Part shown: positions 26,101-41,100 of the stretch, in pieces
How positions within the stretch are numbered: the stretch's first letter is position 1
Layout of the letters: each line of letters starts with the position of its first letter
Origin: Maniola hyperantus
Lineage: Eukaryota; Arthropoda; Insecta; Lepidoptera; Nymphalidae
Assembly: GCF_902806685.2 (NCBI RefSeq)
Contig: NC_048553.1
Span: forward strand, 806,001-870,000
DNA length: 64,000 bases
Direction: 5' to 3'
Made by a program: the position numbers and the translations under genes
Notes under the pieces: model-generated
What the model saw: the letters and a program-made list of their open reading frames with translations, nothing else
Told to the model about the DNA's origin: nothing
The model's database searches: none

Positions 26101-29100
26101 AAAAAGCCGTTCAGCCTTTCGGGAATCTGAAATAAACACTATTATGTGTTTGAATGTGTTACAATGCTGTATAAAAATGTGCTAAGCTTAGGGTTCAAAC
26201 ATTCTTTCCGTATTAGCCATGTTTTAATTCTAATCCTGTTTAAGTCTACAGTTATACGGATTGCGTAGTCCATGTTACATTGAGTTGTGACTGTCTTATG
26301 TCTACGCTGTACCGTGTCGGCTGTCGAGTGTTTGTGCATTTTAAATTCAGTTCAAAGCCTGGACGCCTGAAACATTTTACTACGTGTTTTTTTAAATTAG
26401 GTACTTAAGTAATTTTCGTGATTTGGTGGGTATTTTTGAAAGTTTTGAGTATTTGTACGTGATTAGGTATGTTTGGGAGTAAAATTGAATTCAAGAAATT
26501 TACTTCTATAAGGTAGGACTCGGCAGATCGCTTTGTTGATTCATACTTACTTCATCGTCAGTTATTATGTAATCATTTTAAACAATAAGGTTCTTCGCAT
26601 AGGCAAAAAGGTCTTGTCTGCACATGTTGGAAATTCGTAATCACCGTACTCCCTAGGTACGGAAATGTAAACTATGGCAATCACTAATCAGTTGTTTCTA
26701 ACAGTAATGAGTATAATGACCTTGTGGAAATATTTTAAACGAACAGAAAACATTGCGTCTTTGGACGTCTCAGCAGTCAGCATAAGCAATGGATTACAGA
26801 CCAGACCAGAGACAATTGGAATTGCTCCAAAGTACCCTAGCCGAGAATCAGTCTTGGACCTTACTATTTTAAGACCATAAATATGTAAGTATTTATGGTC
26901 TTAAAGTAGTTAGGTAAGAATGAATGTTTGGAGCCTCAATAGCTCAACGGTTAAGGAGCGGACTGAATTCCAAACAAAAGGTCGGCGGTTCAAACCCGTC
27001 TATTGTCGTACCTAATTCTAGCACAAGCTTTACGTTTAGCTGGAGGAAAAAGGGGATTCCCCCTTTCTTAGTCATGATTAACATGGTTAATATTCATTAA
27101 AAAATGTGGTCAGTATTCATGTGAAATATCTTTTTACAGAGCAGCAGAATGTGGGCAGTCCACACGCTCCTTCGCAGGGAGCGATGCGGGCGGAGTTGCG
27201 GGGGTGTTCGACGAGACATCCAGACTGCGCATCGACGATGACGACTTGGACGTCATCCTGCCGCACTTCCAGCGCGTGGCCATCAGCGGAGAGGACACCT
27301 CTGGGGTGTGTATCTCTACCTACAGTACAAAGGCCAGTTAGGCGGCGGCCATCCTTCTCTGCCTCCTCCCTTACCAGACGCATATTTCTTCAAGCTTCCC
27401 GGACTAGATATGCTTAGAATTATTCAAGGAACATCTGTGGTGAGGGTTAAAGCTTAATCAAAAATTTTACGGCCCAACCCTTTTTGCTAAAAAAATTACC
27501 TACTTATCAATAAACAATTTTGCAGCTCAATGACTGCTCTTATTTATAAACTTCCAATACCTCACCAGGTGCCACTGGAAGACCTGCAACAGGCATCGTC
27601 GTACCTGGTGCAGGCGCTGGAGATCCGCAAGCGCTACATGGACATGTCGCAGCAGAGCTTCGTGACCATCACCACGCGCTTCCTGCGCAGCATGGACGCA
27701 GACGCACCGCCCAACCACACGCCTGGCATCAAAGTGCCCAAGAGTCATATTGCTGGTGAGATCCTCAGATACGATATAACGAGCTGATCGTTACGGCCAG
27801 CTACAGTCAAAGCCCCTCCAGAATCTTTCTCTTTTTGTGGACTTGGTCCTTGCAGGCCAAAGAATCCGCCTGTTCACAACTGTGCCTGTTGACAATCTGG
27901 CTGGTCTCATCGTTATTGCAACCAGCTATAACCAGAGTCCCTCCAGAAATCTATCTTACTATGGATTTGTTCCCTAAAGGTCAAAGGATTAACTTCCCCA
28001 TCACGACCAGTCAGATACGTCATGAGTGTGACCTTATTGGCGGTTCCTGTAGTGCTGCAAATGTTCATAGGCGGCGGTAATCATTTAACATTAGGTGATG
28101 TGATCCGCCTGCTCATTTGCTCGCTATTTTTATTAAAAAAAGAAAAAGCCTCTCAGTGTCTCTCCAGAACTCTCTTTTTATACACCGGCATAACAACTTA
28201 ATAATAAAGCGTCCAACATTTTCAGATCACATAGTTCATCCTCCATTCAAAGACAAGGACCCATGGGAGTGCCCGATGCCCGAACCGAAGGGCTACACCA
28301 TCAAGTCGGACCGAGGCGTGTTCAACCTGTACCGCAACACGGAGAAGGGCGAGGAAAGGGTGCCATACGAATATGTAGACCTTACGCAGTACATCCAGGA
28401 CATGAACATCATGTGCAACATGATTGCGGATGGGCCACTGTGAGTGAATTTCATGTGTTAGAACTTATTGTATAATTAGTAGGACACATCACACAAAATT
28501 ATCTAAATATATAAAAGGAAAAGGAGACTGACTAACATGACTGACTGATGTATCAACACACAGCTCAAACTACTGGACGGATGGGGCTGAAACTTGGCAC
28601 GCAGATAGCTATTATGACGTAGGCATCCGCTAAGAAAGGATTTTTGAAAATTTAATCCCTAATGGGGTAAAATGGCGGTTTAAAGTTTGTGTGGTCCACG
28701 CGGACGAAGTCGCGAGCATAAGCTACCTAGTTAAAAATATAATAGTTTTGAAACCTGCCTGGCATTAAAGATTCCCTCTTGACTTCACTAAAGCGTTTGA
28801 TATAATCGATCATGTTTTTGTGCCTAATCTTTTCATCTTTTCATATTATTATAAACTAGCGACCCGCCCTGGCTTCGCATCAACATATTAAGATGTATTT
28901 GCCACTAGCAGATGCCCGCAACTTCGTCCGCGTGGATTTAGGTTTTTAAAATCTAGTGGGGATTTTAGTATTATTATAATTTGCCCTTGAAAAATTTGAC
29001 AACATTGGTTTTGTTGTTGCAGCAAATCGTTCTGTTACCGAAGACTGTCGTACCTGTCATCCAAGTTCCAGCTGCACGTGCTTCTCAACGAGCTCCGCGA

Positions 29101-32100
29101 GCTCGCCTCGCAGAAGGCCGTGCCTCATCGTGACTTCTACAATATACGGTAAATATACCTACACTGCTTCCTCGTCCTTGCGTGATTCTGATATTCAATC
29201 AGGGTCTATTACAATATGTTATAAGGGATGTTTCAGAAATATGTTCGTTTTTGTTTCGGCTATTGCGTGCCATACGCTGTCACACGCATGTGGTGGGGGC
29301 GAGGTATGACACGCCTGCCACACTTATTTTGTTTTTGCAGCAAACGTTACGCGGGACCACAAAACGTGTTCACACTATAATTACCCGTGCTGAATTTAGG
29401 TTTAAATGTTCGTTTTTTGAAACACTGGTTTGAATCACACACTACTTAATTTGCACGAAATTTGTCTGTTTTTCACGATGATTTTACTGATACGAATGTC
29501 TTACAATGACTCATGAAATAACGAATTTTTCATTCACACAAACTTCAATGTCACTTGTTGGTTGTCAATGTCAAATGTCGATCGAAACTAATTGTCAACG
29601 TTTAAAGTCTATGGCGCGAACATGCCGGCCCCCAAGAACTCCGTTCTTTATTAATTCTTCTCCGTGGGTAACAAGACCAGCTTGGACAGCGGCCTCGTTA
29701 GTGTCGATGACTTGGTCTTCACAGTGGCAACTCGCACAACATTGTCAGGACCAGGGTTGAGTTTGGTAATCTTTGCCATCAGCCATGTAGCTGGTGGTGT
29801 GTCCTCATCTTTTATAATCACCAGGTCTCCTATTTGCGGCGGCTCGATTTTTGTACGCCACTTATAACGCTGCTGAAGGGTGTGTAAAAACTCTGCAGAC
29901 CAGCGTTTCCAGAAGTGCTGAGTCATTCTTTGAACTAAGCGCCATCTATCGAGAATAGATAGGTGTGTCTCTTTGTGGTTTTGTTCTGGTACTAACAACA
30001 ACGGCTCTCCTACCAGGAAATGAGCAGGCGTAAGAGGCGTCAAATCTTCGGGATGATCGCTCATTTGACACAGAGGGCGAGAATTCAGGCAGGCTTCTAT
30101 TTGGTACAGCAACGTCGTGATTTCCGCAAATGTTAGAGTTGAGTTTCCTACTACTCTGGCCAAATGTGTTTTAACTGATTTAACCCCAGCCTCCCAAATT
30201 GCCCCAAAATTAGGTGCCCTAGGGGGAATAAAGTGCCACGTGGTGCCTCCATTGGCTAACAACTCTGCAACTTCCTGACTGAAACTACTTTTGGCTTGAT
30301 TCAACATAAGAGTGAGCTCTCTAGACGTTCCCACAAAGTTTAATCCGTTGTCACTCCAGATTTCTGCGCAATTTCCTCGCCTGGATGTAAATCTTCTATA
30401 AGCAGCGAGGAACCCTGCAGTGGTGAGGTCAGTTACTGCTTCCAGGTGAACTGCTCTTGTTTTCATGCAAATGAAGAGACAGATATAGCCTTTGTATGAT
30501 CTATGTCCTCTACCCTTTGTTGCTCGGATCTGGATTGGACCCGCATAATCAACTCCAGCATATTTAAAGGGTCGTCCAGGGTTGACTCGTACTTCAGGTA
30601 AGTTTCCCATAGGGGGTTGTGGTGTTAGTGCTTTGTGTCGAATGCAAGTTACACATTGGCGAGCGCATTTTTTCACCAATTGTTTCAAACCAATAATCCA
30701 ATAACGAGATCTCAAGTAGTTCATCAGCATCGCATATCCTCCATGTAATAACTTGGCATGTGTATCAATCACTAATAACCAACTGATGTGAGATGTTTGA
30801 GATAAGATGATTGGATGCTTAAATTCTGTAGCTACTTTAGCACCTTGCAATCGACCTCCAACCCGTAGCAATCCAGTATCATCCAGGTAAGGAGATAATG
30901 TTATTAATTTACTTCGCAATTTGATTTTATGCTTTTCTTTTAAATCTTTAATTTCTTCTTCAAAATCTATCTCTTGATCTATTTTTATTAAACTATTCAG
31001 TGTAGCTTGTAATTCTTTATTATTCAAATATTTTGTATTCTGGTTTCTAACTTCCTTTTTGTCTTTCAGTTGGAGCATTCTTCGGCAATAGCTAAGTACC
31101 CGAACCATCTTGGTAAGCGAAGAGAATCTTGTGTAAATTGGATCTTCCTCAATACTGATATTAAAGGTTTTCATCTTTTGTTTCCGTTCTTCTTCCTTTG
31201 TTTCAGGTACTTGAACCTTTTGGGCTGATGATTTCTCTGTGGCCAACCATGAGGGTCCGTTCCACCACATTTCTTTATCCACCAATTCAGCTGGATACAC
31301 TCCTCTAGAAGCCAAATCAGCTGGATTGTGTTCTGATGTAACATGGCTCCATCTGTCATTTGCTAAAAGGGTCTGAATTTCTGCAACTCTGTTACCTACG
31401 AAGGTTTGCCATCTCATAGGTAACGATTGAATCCAGGCCAAGACTATCATTGAATCTGTATAAGCATATACTTGTTCCTTTGGCACATCTAAAACTTCAG
31501 TTGCTCGTGATAGAAGTCTAGCCAGTAACACCGCTGCACAAAGTTCCAGTCTGGCAATTGAGATTTGTTTGAGTGGAGCAACCTTTGTCTTACTCTCAAG
31601 CATGGAGATTCGAACTTGTCCATTGTGTATAACTTTGACATATATCACAGCAGCATATGCTGAAATTGAAGCGTCTGCGAAGCCATGGAGTTCAATGTGT
31701 GTGTTTTCCCGTTGAATATGAATCCATCTGTTTATTTTTACATCTTGTAAATGATTTAATTGTTGTCTGAAATTAATCCATTCTTGAAGAATCTGAGCTG
31801 GAACCTCTTCATCCCAGTCAGAGCTACATAACCATAATTTTTGCATAAGCATCTTTGCAATTACAATTGTTGGTGACAGCCATCCAAACGGATCGAAGAG
31901 CTTTGCAACATCTGATAGAATATTACGCTTTGTCACTGGCGTTGTGGGTTCTCCTAGGTTCACAGTAAACTTGAAATCATCATTTTGTTTGTCCCATTTC
32001 AGACCCAATATCTTCATGTTGTCATCTAGTTTTATTGCCAATGGCTGTTGATTGTTGTATGAGCTCTGACTAATGGCTTCTAAAAATTCTGCTGAATTGC

Positions 32101-35100
32101 TAGACCACTTTTGTAATTCGAATCCACCGCAACGTAGCAACTGAGTTGTTTGTTCATAAATTTCTCTTCCTTCTTCAATAGTATAACACCCAGTTGTGAG
32201 ATCATCAACGTAGAATGAATTCTTAACAATTTCAGCTGCAAGGGGGTATTTTTTACCTTCATCTTCTGCGACTTGAAACAATGTGCGGATTGCTAAATAT
32301 GGAGCCGAGGCTGTACCAAATGTGACTGTTAATAATTTGTAAAACTGAAGTGATTCATCGGGGTGGTTTCTCCATATGATACATTGTAGGTCAGAATCTT
32401 CATCAGATACCAGGACTTGTCTATACATCTTAACAATGTCACTAACAATTGCAATCTTGTATTTTCTCCACTTCATAAGCAAAGTCAGCAGATCTTTTTG
32501 TATAGTAGGTCCGATCAACAAGGTATCGTTAAGGGCACAACCCTTTGACCCCTTAGCCGAAGCATCAAATACGACCCGGACCTTAGAGGTCTCCTTGTCT
32601 TGTCTGACTACTGCACGATGAGGTAAGTAAATAGCCCTTTCTTTGTTTCCATCGGCTAGGGTCATATGTCCAAGCTCCAAATATTCGTTTATGACTTTTG
32701 TATATTCTTCTTTAAGAATAGAATCCTTGCATAACTTTCTTTCCAAAGACATGAATCTATTTATCGCCATTTGTTTAGTTTCTCCACAGGCAGCAACAGG
32801 ATCCTGAATATCTTCTTTAAAAGGTAGGTTAACCTTGTATCTACCATCATTAGTTCTTGTTACTGTTTGTTGGTAAATATCTTCACACCTTTGTTCCTTG
32901 TCATAGAGGTCATAGATTTATGAGTAGATTTAGACTTTTGGTTACTATGACTACTGACTAATGTTATTAGGTTGTCACGAAATTAAAAAGTCGTAATTAA
33001 TTTATAAAATTGGTTTCTTGTATTTAATAATAGAGAATGCACTGATGTACTCGTAATCCACTGCTGATACTCTGCTCCATCTTATATAAGAGGTTATGGA
33101 CCCATAAACGTGATTAAAAAGAGAAAAAATGAGTCATCACGTGCACATAGAGCCATTGAAACGTGAAAATTACGATACATGGAGGATCCATGCAAAAGCG
33201 CTATTGTCGAAACTTGGCCTTTGGAGATATGTTTCCAATAAAATAGTAAAACCATCCCAAGACGGTGATGAGTTAACTAAATATTTAGAAAAAGAAGGAT
33301 TAGCTTTAGCCGAGCTATTACTAATAATATCACCTAGCGAATTAAAGCAAGTAAAAAATTGTCAAACAAGCAAAGATGTTTGGAATACGCTTGAAAGCAT
33401 ATATTATAGCAAAGGTCCTGCAAGAAAAGCAAGTCTATTAAAAGAGTTAATATTGAGGAAGATGAAAGATGATGATAATATTGTCGATCACTTGAATAAA
33501 TTTATGGATATCGTCGATAAGCTAGCAGATATGGACATACCAATTAACAAAGATCTACTTAGCATAATGATGCTGTACAGCTTACCTCAATCTTTTGAAA
33601 ATTTTAGAATTGCAATAGAATCTAGGGATGATCTACCAGATCCAGACAACTTGAAAATAAAGATAATAGAAGAAGCTGAAGCAAGAAAAAATATAGCTAG
33701 AACGAGTGAACAAAACTCTGAACAAGAGGCGCTATATAGTAGACAACGTGGCAAAAATAAGAAACATATTGTTAAATGTTTCAAATGCAAAAAGAAAGGG
33801 CATAAAGCTAATGAATGCTGGTCAAAAGTGGACCAAGGTAATAAAAATAATGCAAATCTATGTTGCTCAGAAGAAACATGCCTAAATACGTATGATAATA
33901 AAGAAAAAATGAAGAAGTGGTGTCTTGACAGCGGCTGTACGTCACATATGAGTCATGAATCAGAAAGATTCATTAATATGGATAAAGCTGATAACAAAAC
34001 GTTAAGGTTAGCATCAGAAAACTGTCTTGCAAAAATCGAAGGACGTGGTCCAGCAAAACTTTACATTAATAAAATACCAGATCTAAAACTAACTGAAGCC
34101 TTGTACGTACCGTCGCTGACCACAAACCTAATGTCAGTTGGAAAGATAACTGATAAAGGTGGAACAGTCTTATTTAAACAAAAAAATGCTACTGTGATGC
34201 GAAATAATAAAATTCTGTTAAAAGCAGAGAGGCACACAGACGGTTTATACTACGTTAAAGAAAACTTAGAAGAGAAAGCTAATTACTGTGAAGCAAGTAA
34301 TATGCAGCAATGGCATAGAAAGTTAGCACATCTTAGTGAAGGACAAATGCGAATAGCACTTGATAAGAAAATTATGGAAGGCTTAAAATTCAATATAAGT
34401 GACACAGTTAAAGACTGTGAAGTCTGTGCTAAAGGCAAAGCAACAAAACTGCCGTTTAATGTATCTAAAAATGAGCAACGAACAAATGAAAGATTACAAA
34501 TTGTGCATACTGATGTATGTGGTCCCATGAGACAGCCATCGAAGGGGGGTTCCAAATACTTCATCACATTTACAGATGATTATTCAAGGTATACAAGAGT
34601 ATATACAATGAAAACTAAGGATGAAACTCTAACAAAATTTAAGGAATTCAAAAATGAGGCTGAAAGATTTACAAAAAATAAGATAGTATGTTTACAAAGT
34701 GACAATGGGACGGAATACATTAACAATAATTTTGACAAATATTTAAAAGATAATGGCATCAAAAGGAGACTTTCCGCACCATACACGCCAGAACAGAATG
34801 GCTTAGCAGAAAGAAAAAATAGGACATTGCTTGATAAAGCTAGATGTATGTTGATAGACGCTAATATGAATGAAGTTTTTTGGGCTGAAGCTATTAATAC
34901 AGCTAACTACTTGGCAAACCGTAGTCCTTGCACAAGTATTGATAACGCGACTCCATTTGAAAAATGGGTGAAGAGAGTTCCGTCTGTGAGACATTTTCAC
35001 ATATTCGGAACTAAGGCGTTTGTACTTAAAAAAGGAAAGAAAAACGGAAAATTTGAAGCCAGAGCGACACCTGGAATTTTTGTAGGATATTCGGAAAATC

Positions 35101-38100
35101 ACAAGGCATACCGGATTTTCAACCCAAAAACAGACAATGTAATGATTAGCAGAGATGTCAAAGTACTAGAAAAAATGTATTATGAAAACGAGAACAAAGA
35201 AGAACGAAAACAAGATGTAGTTGATAAAAATGAAATAGAAATTATATTTTTTCCTGAAAAAGAAAATGTACAAAACAATGAAGGTTTGAAAGAACATGAA
35301 ATTGATGAATCAGAACCGGAATTGAATAATAATGAAATATTTGTTGATGCAACTACAGAAGTAGATGAAATAGATCATGAAATGTGTACAGATAATGAAG
35401 TCGAACCGACTAGTTCTACTGATAAAAGACAGAGAAACGCACCAGCATGGCATCAAGATTGTGACATGGATGCTGAACAATCATTCCTCTGTGAAATAGA
35501 TGAGAACAATGATGAATGGGAAGATGCAATAATAAGCGAGATTGAATCTCATCTTAAAAATAATACTTGGAAAGTTGTACACAGGAACGAAAGCAAGAAC
35601 TTAATAGATAGTAAAATGATTTTAAAATATAAGTACAATGCAATGGGAGAAATAGATAGACGAAAAGCACGACTTGTGGCGCGTGGGTTTAATCAGAAAG
35701 AAGGAATTGATTACACTGAAACATTTGCACCTGTTGCGAAAATGAGTACTGTTAGACTACTTATTGCACATGCAATTGAAGATAAAATGAAATTATCCCA
35801 ACTAGACGTGTGCACTGCATTTTTAAACGGCGATATAGATGAACAAATTTATATGAAGAAGCCGAAAAATCTGGATAAATATTTAAAAAATATAGTTACA
35901 CACGGAAAAGACAAAGAGTTGATTAGAAAAGCAAAAGAAATGCTGCTAGATATAGATAGATATAAAAATAATGGGATATGTCAACTAAACAAAGCCATAT
36001 ATGGTTTGAAACAGGCAGGAAGACAATGGTTCTTAAAGTTACATGAGAAATTGTTGGAAATCGGATTTAAGAATTCTTCAGCGGATCCTTGCTTGTATAT
36101 ATTAGAAAAAGGAGGAGAAAAGCTATTTGCAAACATTTATGTGGATGACTTAATACTAGCATATAAATCAGAAATGTTGTTACGAGAAGTCAAAACAAAA
36201 CTGCAAAAAGTTTTTGAGTTAAGAGATATGGGTTCACTCCATCATTGCCTGGGCATACAATTCACCCATGTAGGGGGAGAAATGACATTGTCACAGGAGA
36301 ATTATATTGATAATTTAATAAATAAATTTAACATGGCTGAATGTAAGCCAGTGTCAACGCCCATGGAGGCTGGTCTGAAATTGGAGAAGGGTAAAGGAGA
36401 AACAGAGATGGAGAATATACCATACCAAATGTTAATTGGATCTCTAATGTACCTCGCTGTAGCCACAAGACCAGATATAATGTTTGCTGTTAGTTATTTG
36501 AGCCAATACAATACATGTTTTGATAATACACATTGGCAAGCTGCTAAAAGGGTGATTCGTTATTTAAAAGGAACGAAGAGTGTAAGTATCAAATATAAAA
36601 AATCAGGAATGGCATTAACAGGCATGGCTGACGCTGACTGGGCGGCATGTACCGTTGACCGTCGTTCATATACTGGTTATATTTTTAAGTATGGCGGTGG
36701 CCTAATCAGTTATGCAACAAAGAAACAAAGAGTAGTGGCTTTGTCAACAGCAGAAGCCGAATATATGGCGATGACAGAAGCAACTAAGGAAGCTTTACAC
36801 TTGAAATATCTATTGGAAGATATTGGAGTTTTTCAACAAACTGTTCCGATCTACAATGATAATTTGGCTGCACAGATGTTAGCCAACAATCTAATGACTG
36901 GTAAGAGATCGAAACATATCAGTATAAAGGAACATTTTATACGGGATTGTGTTCAAAAGAAATTAGTAACCATCCGTTACAAGGACACAGAAAATATGGA
37001 GGCAGACCTTTTTACAAAGGCATTACCACAACCAAAGTTGTTAAAGCTTCTCAAGATGATAGGAGTCACTCAGACCCCAAGGTCATCGTGAGGGGGAGTG
37101 TCATAGAGGTCATAGATTTATGAGTAGATTTAGACTTTTGGTTACTATGACTACTGACTAATGTTATTAGGTTGTCACGAAATTAAAAAGTCGTAATTAA
37201 TTTATAAAATTGGTTTCTTGTATTTAATAATAGAGAATGCACTGATGTACTCGTAATCCACTGCTGATACTCTGCTCCATCTTATATAAGATTCCTCAAC
37301 ACTAAGTTTTCTCTTAGAGGTGAGTGTTTCATTTTCTATTTCCCAAAATTTCCTTAAGAGGTCATTCTCACATGTACATATATGCATACTGATCACATGT
37401 TTGTTCTTTGTAGGTTGTTCACTATGGGTGTCTCCAGACAATATCCAGCCAAGATGAGTGTATTGAGCAATTACTCCATTGGGACTCTTCTTCAAGCCGT
37501 TGTCTATGATCTTGCTATAAACTTCAGCGCCTAGCAGGAGGTCGATTCTGTTCGGGGTGTTGTAACCTGGGTCTGCTAGTGTAATATTTTCCAAGTCTGG
37601 CCAGTCACAGACTGTGGTTTCTTGCGAAGGTAAATAGCTTGTGAGTGTCTTGAGAACGTATGCATTGATAGGGAAAACTAAATGTGGTTTGTATCTTGAT
37701 TGTATTTCTAGTTGAACCATGTATTTTGTTCTGAGTTGCTTGCCCTCACTTAATCCTGAAACGACGCCACTGATTCTTTCTCGTTTCAAGCCGCATGCTT
37801 GTACGAGACTCTCTGTCACAAATGACGCCTGTGAGCCTTGGTCAATGAGAGCACGGTAGACATTTGTGTGTTTGTTCCTTCCTATAATGTCCACCAAAGC
37901 TGTTGCCAATAAAACTTGACCAGGTTGATTGATAAAGTGAGTTGAAATTGTTGAAATACTGGTTGATTGCGTAGTGTGTTCTTCTGTATCAGCTTCTTGA
38001 GTGCTAGAATCTTCTTTTTCTGGATGTAAAAGTGAATGATGCTTCTTAAAGCATATCCTGCAGGAAGTTGGTTTCCCGCACCGAGCCACCATGTGGTTTG

Positions 38101-41100
38101 GAATGAAACAATTGAAACAAAGATTCGCATTACGAACAAATTCATATCTATCCTTAATGCTCTTCTTTGAGAACTCTTTGCAGTTGTATAAATGATGAGA
38201 TTGATTGCAGAGTGCGCACTTGGGAGAATCAGCTGAGGCTGTTGTATGAAAACTCTTAGGTTTGGTTACTCTCAGAGGCTCTGGCCGTGATGGCTTAGAT
38301 GGCTCTATCATCTCTAAGGATCTGAATCTACTTTCCATAAACTGCTTTAATGTGTCAAAAGTAGGTAGGGCTTCGCTTTCCGAAGAACTGTTTAGCTCCC
38401 ACAACTTGTGACTCTCTATGTCTAACTTTGAAACTGTGAGGTAAACCATGATAGGATCCCAGTGGTCTGTACGAATACCTATGTTATTAAGCAGATTCAA
38501 GCATTCAACAGTTGTATCTAAAAGTAACTTAATATTCTGAGCCGACTCTGACGTCAAGGGTTTCAAAGAAAAAAGTCGCTTAAATACAGAATTAGAGATG
38601 TATCTTTTGTTGCTGTACCTTTTCTTAAGCGTTGACCATGCCTGACTATAATTATCACTAGTTATAGTAACTGAGCGCAGAAGTTGTTCCGCCTCTCCTG
38701 ATAAACTAGATTTCAAATAGTGAAGTTTCTTTACATTATCTAAATTTTTATTGTTATCTACCAAGGATGTAAACAAATCATGAAATGATGGCCACTCTGT
38801 GTATTTTCCAGAAAAAGTAGGTAAATTAATAGTGGGCAACTTTACCTCATTGCCTGTGTTTGTGCTGGTCTGACCTGAGTTGTGCGAGGAGTTGTTGGCT
38901 TGCTCTTGTGGTGTTGACTCCGAGATCTTACTTTGTAGCTCACTTTTATAGGTTATATATGATTCTTCAATGTCCTCATATATATCTTTTGTAAAGTAAT
39001 TTGAAACTGACTTAAACTCGTTGCTCGCAATTGCAACTATGCGATCGTGATTGGCTGTAAATAATTCCCACGTCTTTTCTAACGACTCTAAACGAGTGTT
39101 TAAATATGCTAAAGTCAATCTTTGTTTCGGAGTTTTCCTAAAATTCGAGCATGCTTTATTAATTTTTGACGCCCTATCCTCTTGAACCGCCAACAACTGG
39201 TTGATGTCATCCATAATTTTGTAATATCCGGCTCGAAGGACCGTGTTCACACTATAATTACCCGTGCTGAATTTAGGTTTAAATGTTCGTTTTTTGAAAC
39301 ACTGGTTTGAATCACACACTACTTAATTTGCACGAAATTTGTCTGTTTTTCACGATGATTTTACTGATACGAATGTCTTACAATGACTCATGAAATAACG
39401 AATTTTTCATTCACACAAACTTCAATGTCACTTGTTGGTTGTCAATGTCAAATGTCGATCGAAACTAATTGTCAACGTTTAAAGTCTATGGCGCGAACAA
39501 AACGCTTTCTGCGTACAGGCTTTTTACAAGAATTACAATTCTTATATCCTTACTCGGCATCTCTATAAAACAATAAATACAATCTGCTAGTGTTACACAG
39601 TTTTTTAAAACAATACCCTACTATTTTCACAAATTTTACAGAAAAGTGGACACACACATTCACGCAGCTTCGTGTATGAATCAAAAGCATTTGCTTCGTT
39701 TCATCAAGAAGACTTTAAAGAATCATGCAGATGAAGTAAGTCCCTTCTTCTTTCTTTCATTCTAGTAAATAGAAGCTTTCTGGATTTAATTGTGAAATGT
39801 TTTCAGGTGGTGACACTTCACAAAGGCACTCCAATGACGTTGAAAGCTGTGTTCCAATCCATGAACCTCAGTACTTATGACCTTACAGTGGATATGCTAG
39901 ACGTGCATGCGGTAAATAAATCATATTATTTTGTATAATCCTTACTTCCTCACTTGTATTATTCCAATATTATCTACAAGATTGAGAAATTATCTAAAAT
40001 AATGATAGAAATACTATACAATAATACATTATTGTACTTATTTTTGTTATTACTTTTATTGTAGATTTTAATTATTTTTATTTTATTTATAATTTTATTG
40101 ACTTTTGTAATAATATGGGTACATTTTGCCTGAAATAAAGAACATTATTATTATTATTATTATTATTATTAAAATATTACAAAATTTCAAAAATTTTAGA
40201 TCTTTCTACAAAAACCTGAATGGACAGGGTTAATAATAGTGTTATCTTCTTTAAAAAACGGAATAAAGCTGCCCTATTTATATTTTCAAATGCATCATGC
40301 ATATGATATGATTAATACATTTATCTTTAGTTTTATACTTAATTACCTATTTCCAGGATCGTAACACGTTCCATCGCTTTGACAAGTTCAATGCAAAATA
40401 CAACCCCATCGGAGAGAGTCGTTTGCGCGAGGTGTTCCTCAAGACTGACAACTACATGAACGGGAAATACTTCGCCAGGATCATTAAGGTAACCTTCATT
40501 GATATATACATTGAATAGCAACGGAGAACTCAGACCACCTTGTAGGATGCCATATGAAATTTAATGAGAAGAACTTTTACTTTTTTAAAATCGCAACATT
40601 TAAATTTAAAAAAACTTTTTTATGTTGTGGCGTGAAAATTTTTTGTGAGGTCCGGAGTTAGATCCCGGTGAAGGAAAACATTTGAGGAAACTTGCATGCT
40701 TGAAAGTTCCATGTAATAATAGCTAAGGTATGTGAAGACTGCCAATCCGCTTTTGGCCAGCGTGGTGGATTATGACCTTCTTATTCTGAAAGGAAACCCG
40801 TGACCAGTAATACCGACCGGCGTTGTGATGAGATTTGAGCTGATGATAATGATGATGTGTATCATCGAATTATGTGATACTGGTAAACTGTACCTTTTAA
40901 ACGTTTTTAGGAAGTGGCATCAGATTTAGAAGAGAGCAAATATCAGAACGCAGAACTAAGGCTGTCGATTTATGGCAAGAGTCCGGGAGAGTGGGCGAAG
41001 TTGGCTAAATGGGCAATACAGTACGATGTGCACTCCAACAACGTACGCTGGTTACTGCAGATCCCGCGTCTATAGTGAGTATTTCAGTATTGTCATGTTT

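Larger units (their letters stand above)
32894..37296 (+). mobile_element. Copia LTR retrotransposon, complete, with 5-bp TSD TTCCT
   Basis: LTRs 32899-33091 and 37099-37291 (193 bp each), target duplication TTCCT at 32894-32898 and 37292-37296. Primer site 33092-33109 and purine tract 'tgagggggag' (37089-37098) are in place. A single 1320-codon frame fills the interior. Inserted in the pol region of the BEL element, in the opposite orientation and in AMPD sense direction. Confidence 0.96.
29362..39504 (-). mobile_element. BEL/Pao LTR retrotransposon with 5-bp TSD, carrying a nested Copia element
   Basis: LTR to LTR span is 29367-39499, with target duplication AAACG at 29362-29366 and 39500-39504. 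Order on the minus strand: 5' LTR, tRNA-Tyr primer site, gag/protease, RT/RNase H, integrase, 3' LTR. Without the Copia insert (4393 bp plus TSD) it would be about 5.7 kb. Identical-looking 256-bp LTRs mean recent insertion. It sits antisense in AMPD intron 6, which is otherwise only ~350 bp. Confidence 0.95.

Noticed and set aside
39215..39319. Upstream in-frame ATG of BEL gag at 39319
   Set aside because: It lies inside the LTR and would place the primer-binding site in coding sequence; 39214 is the better start.
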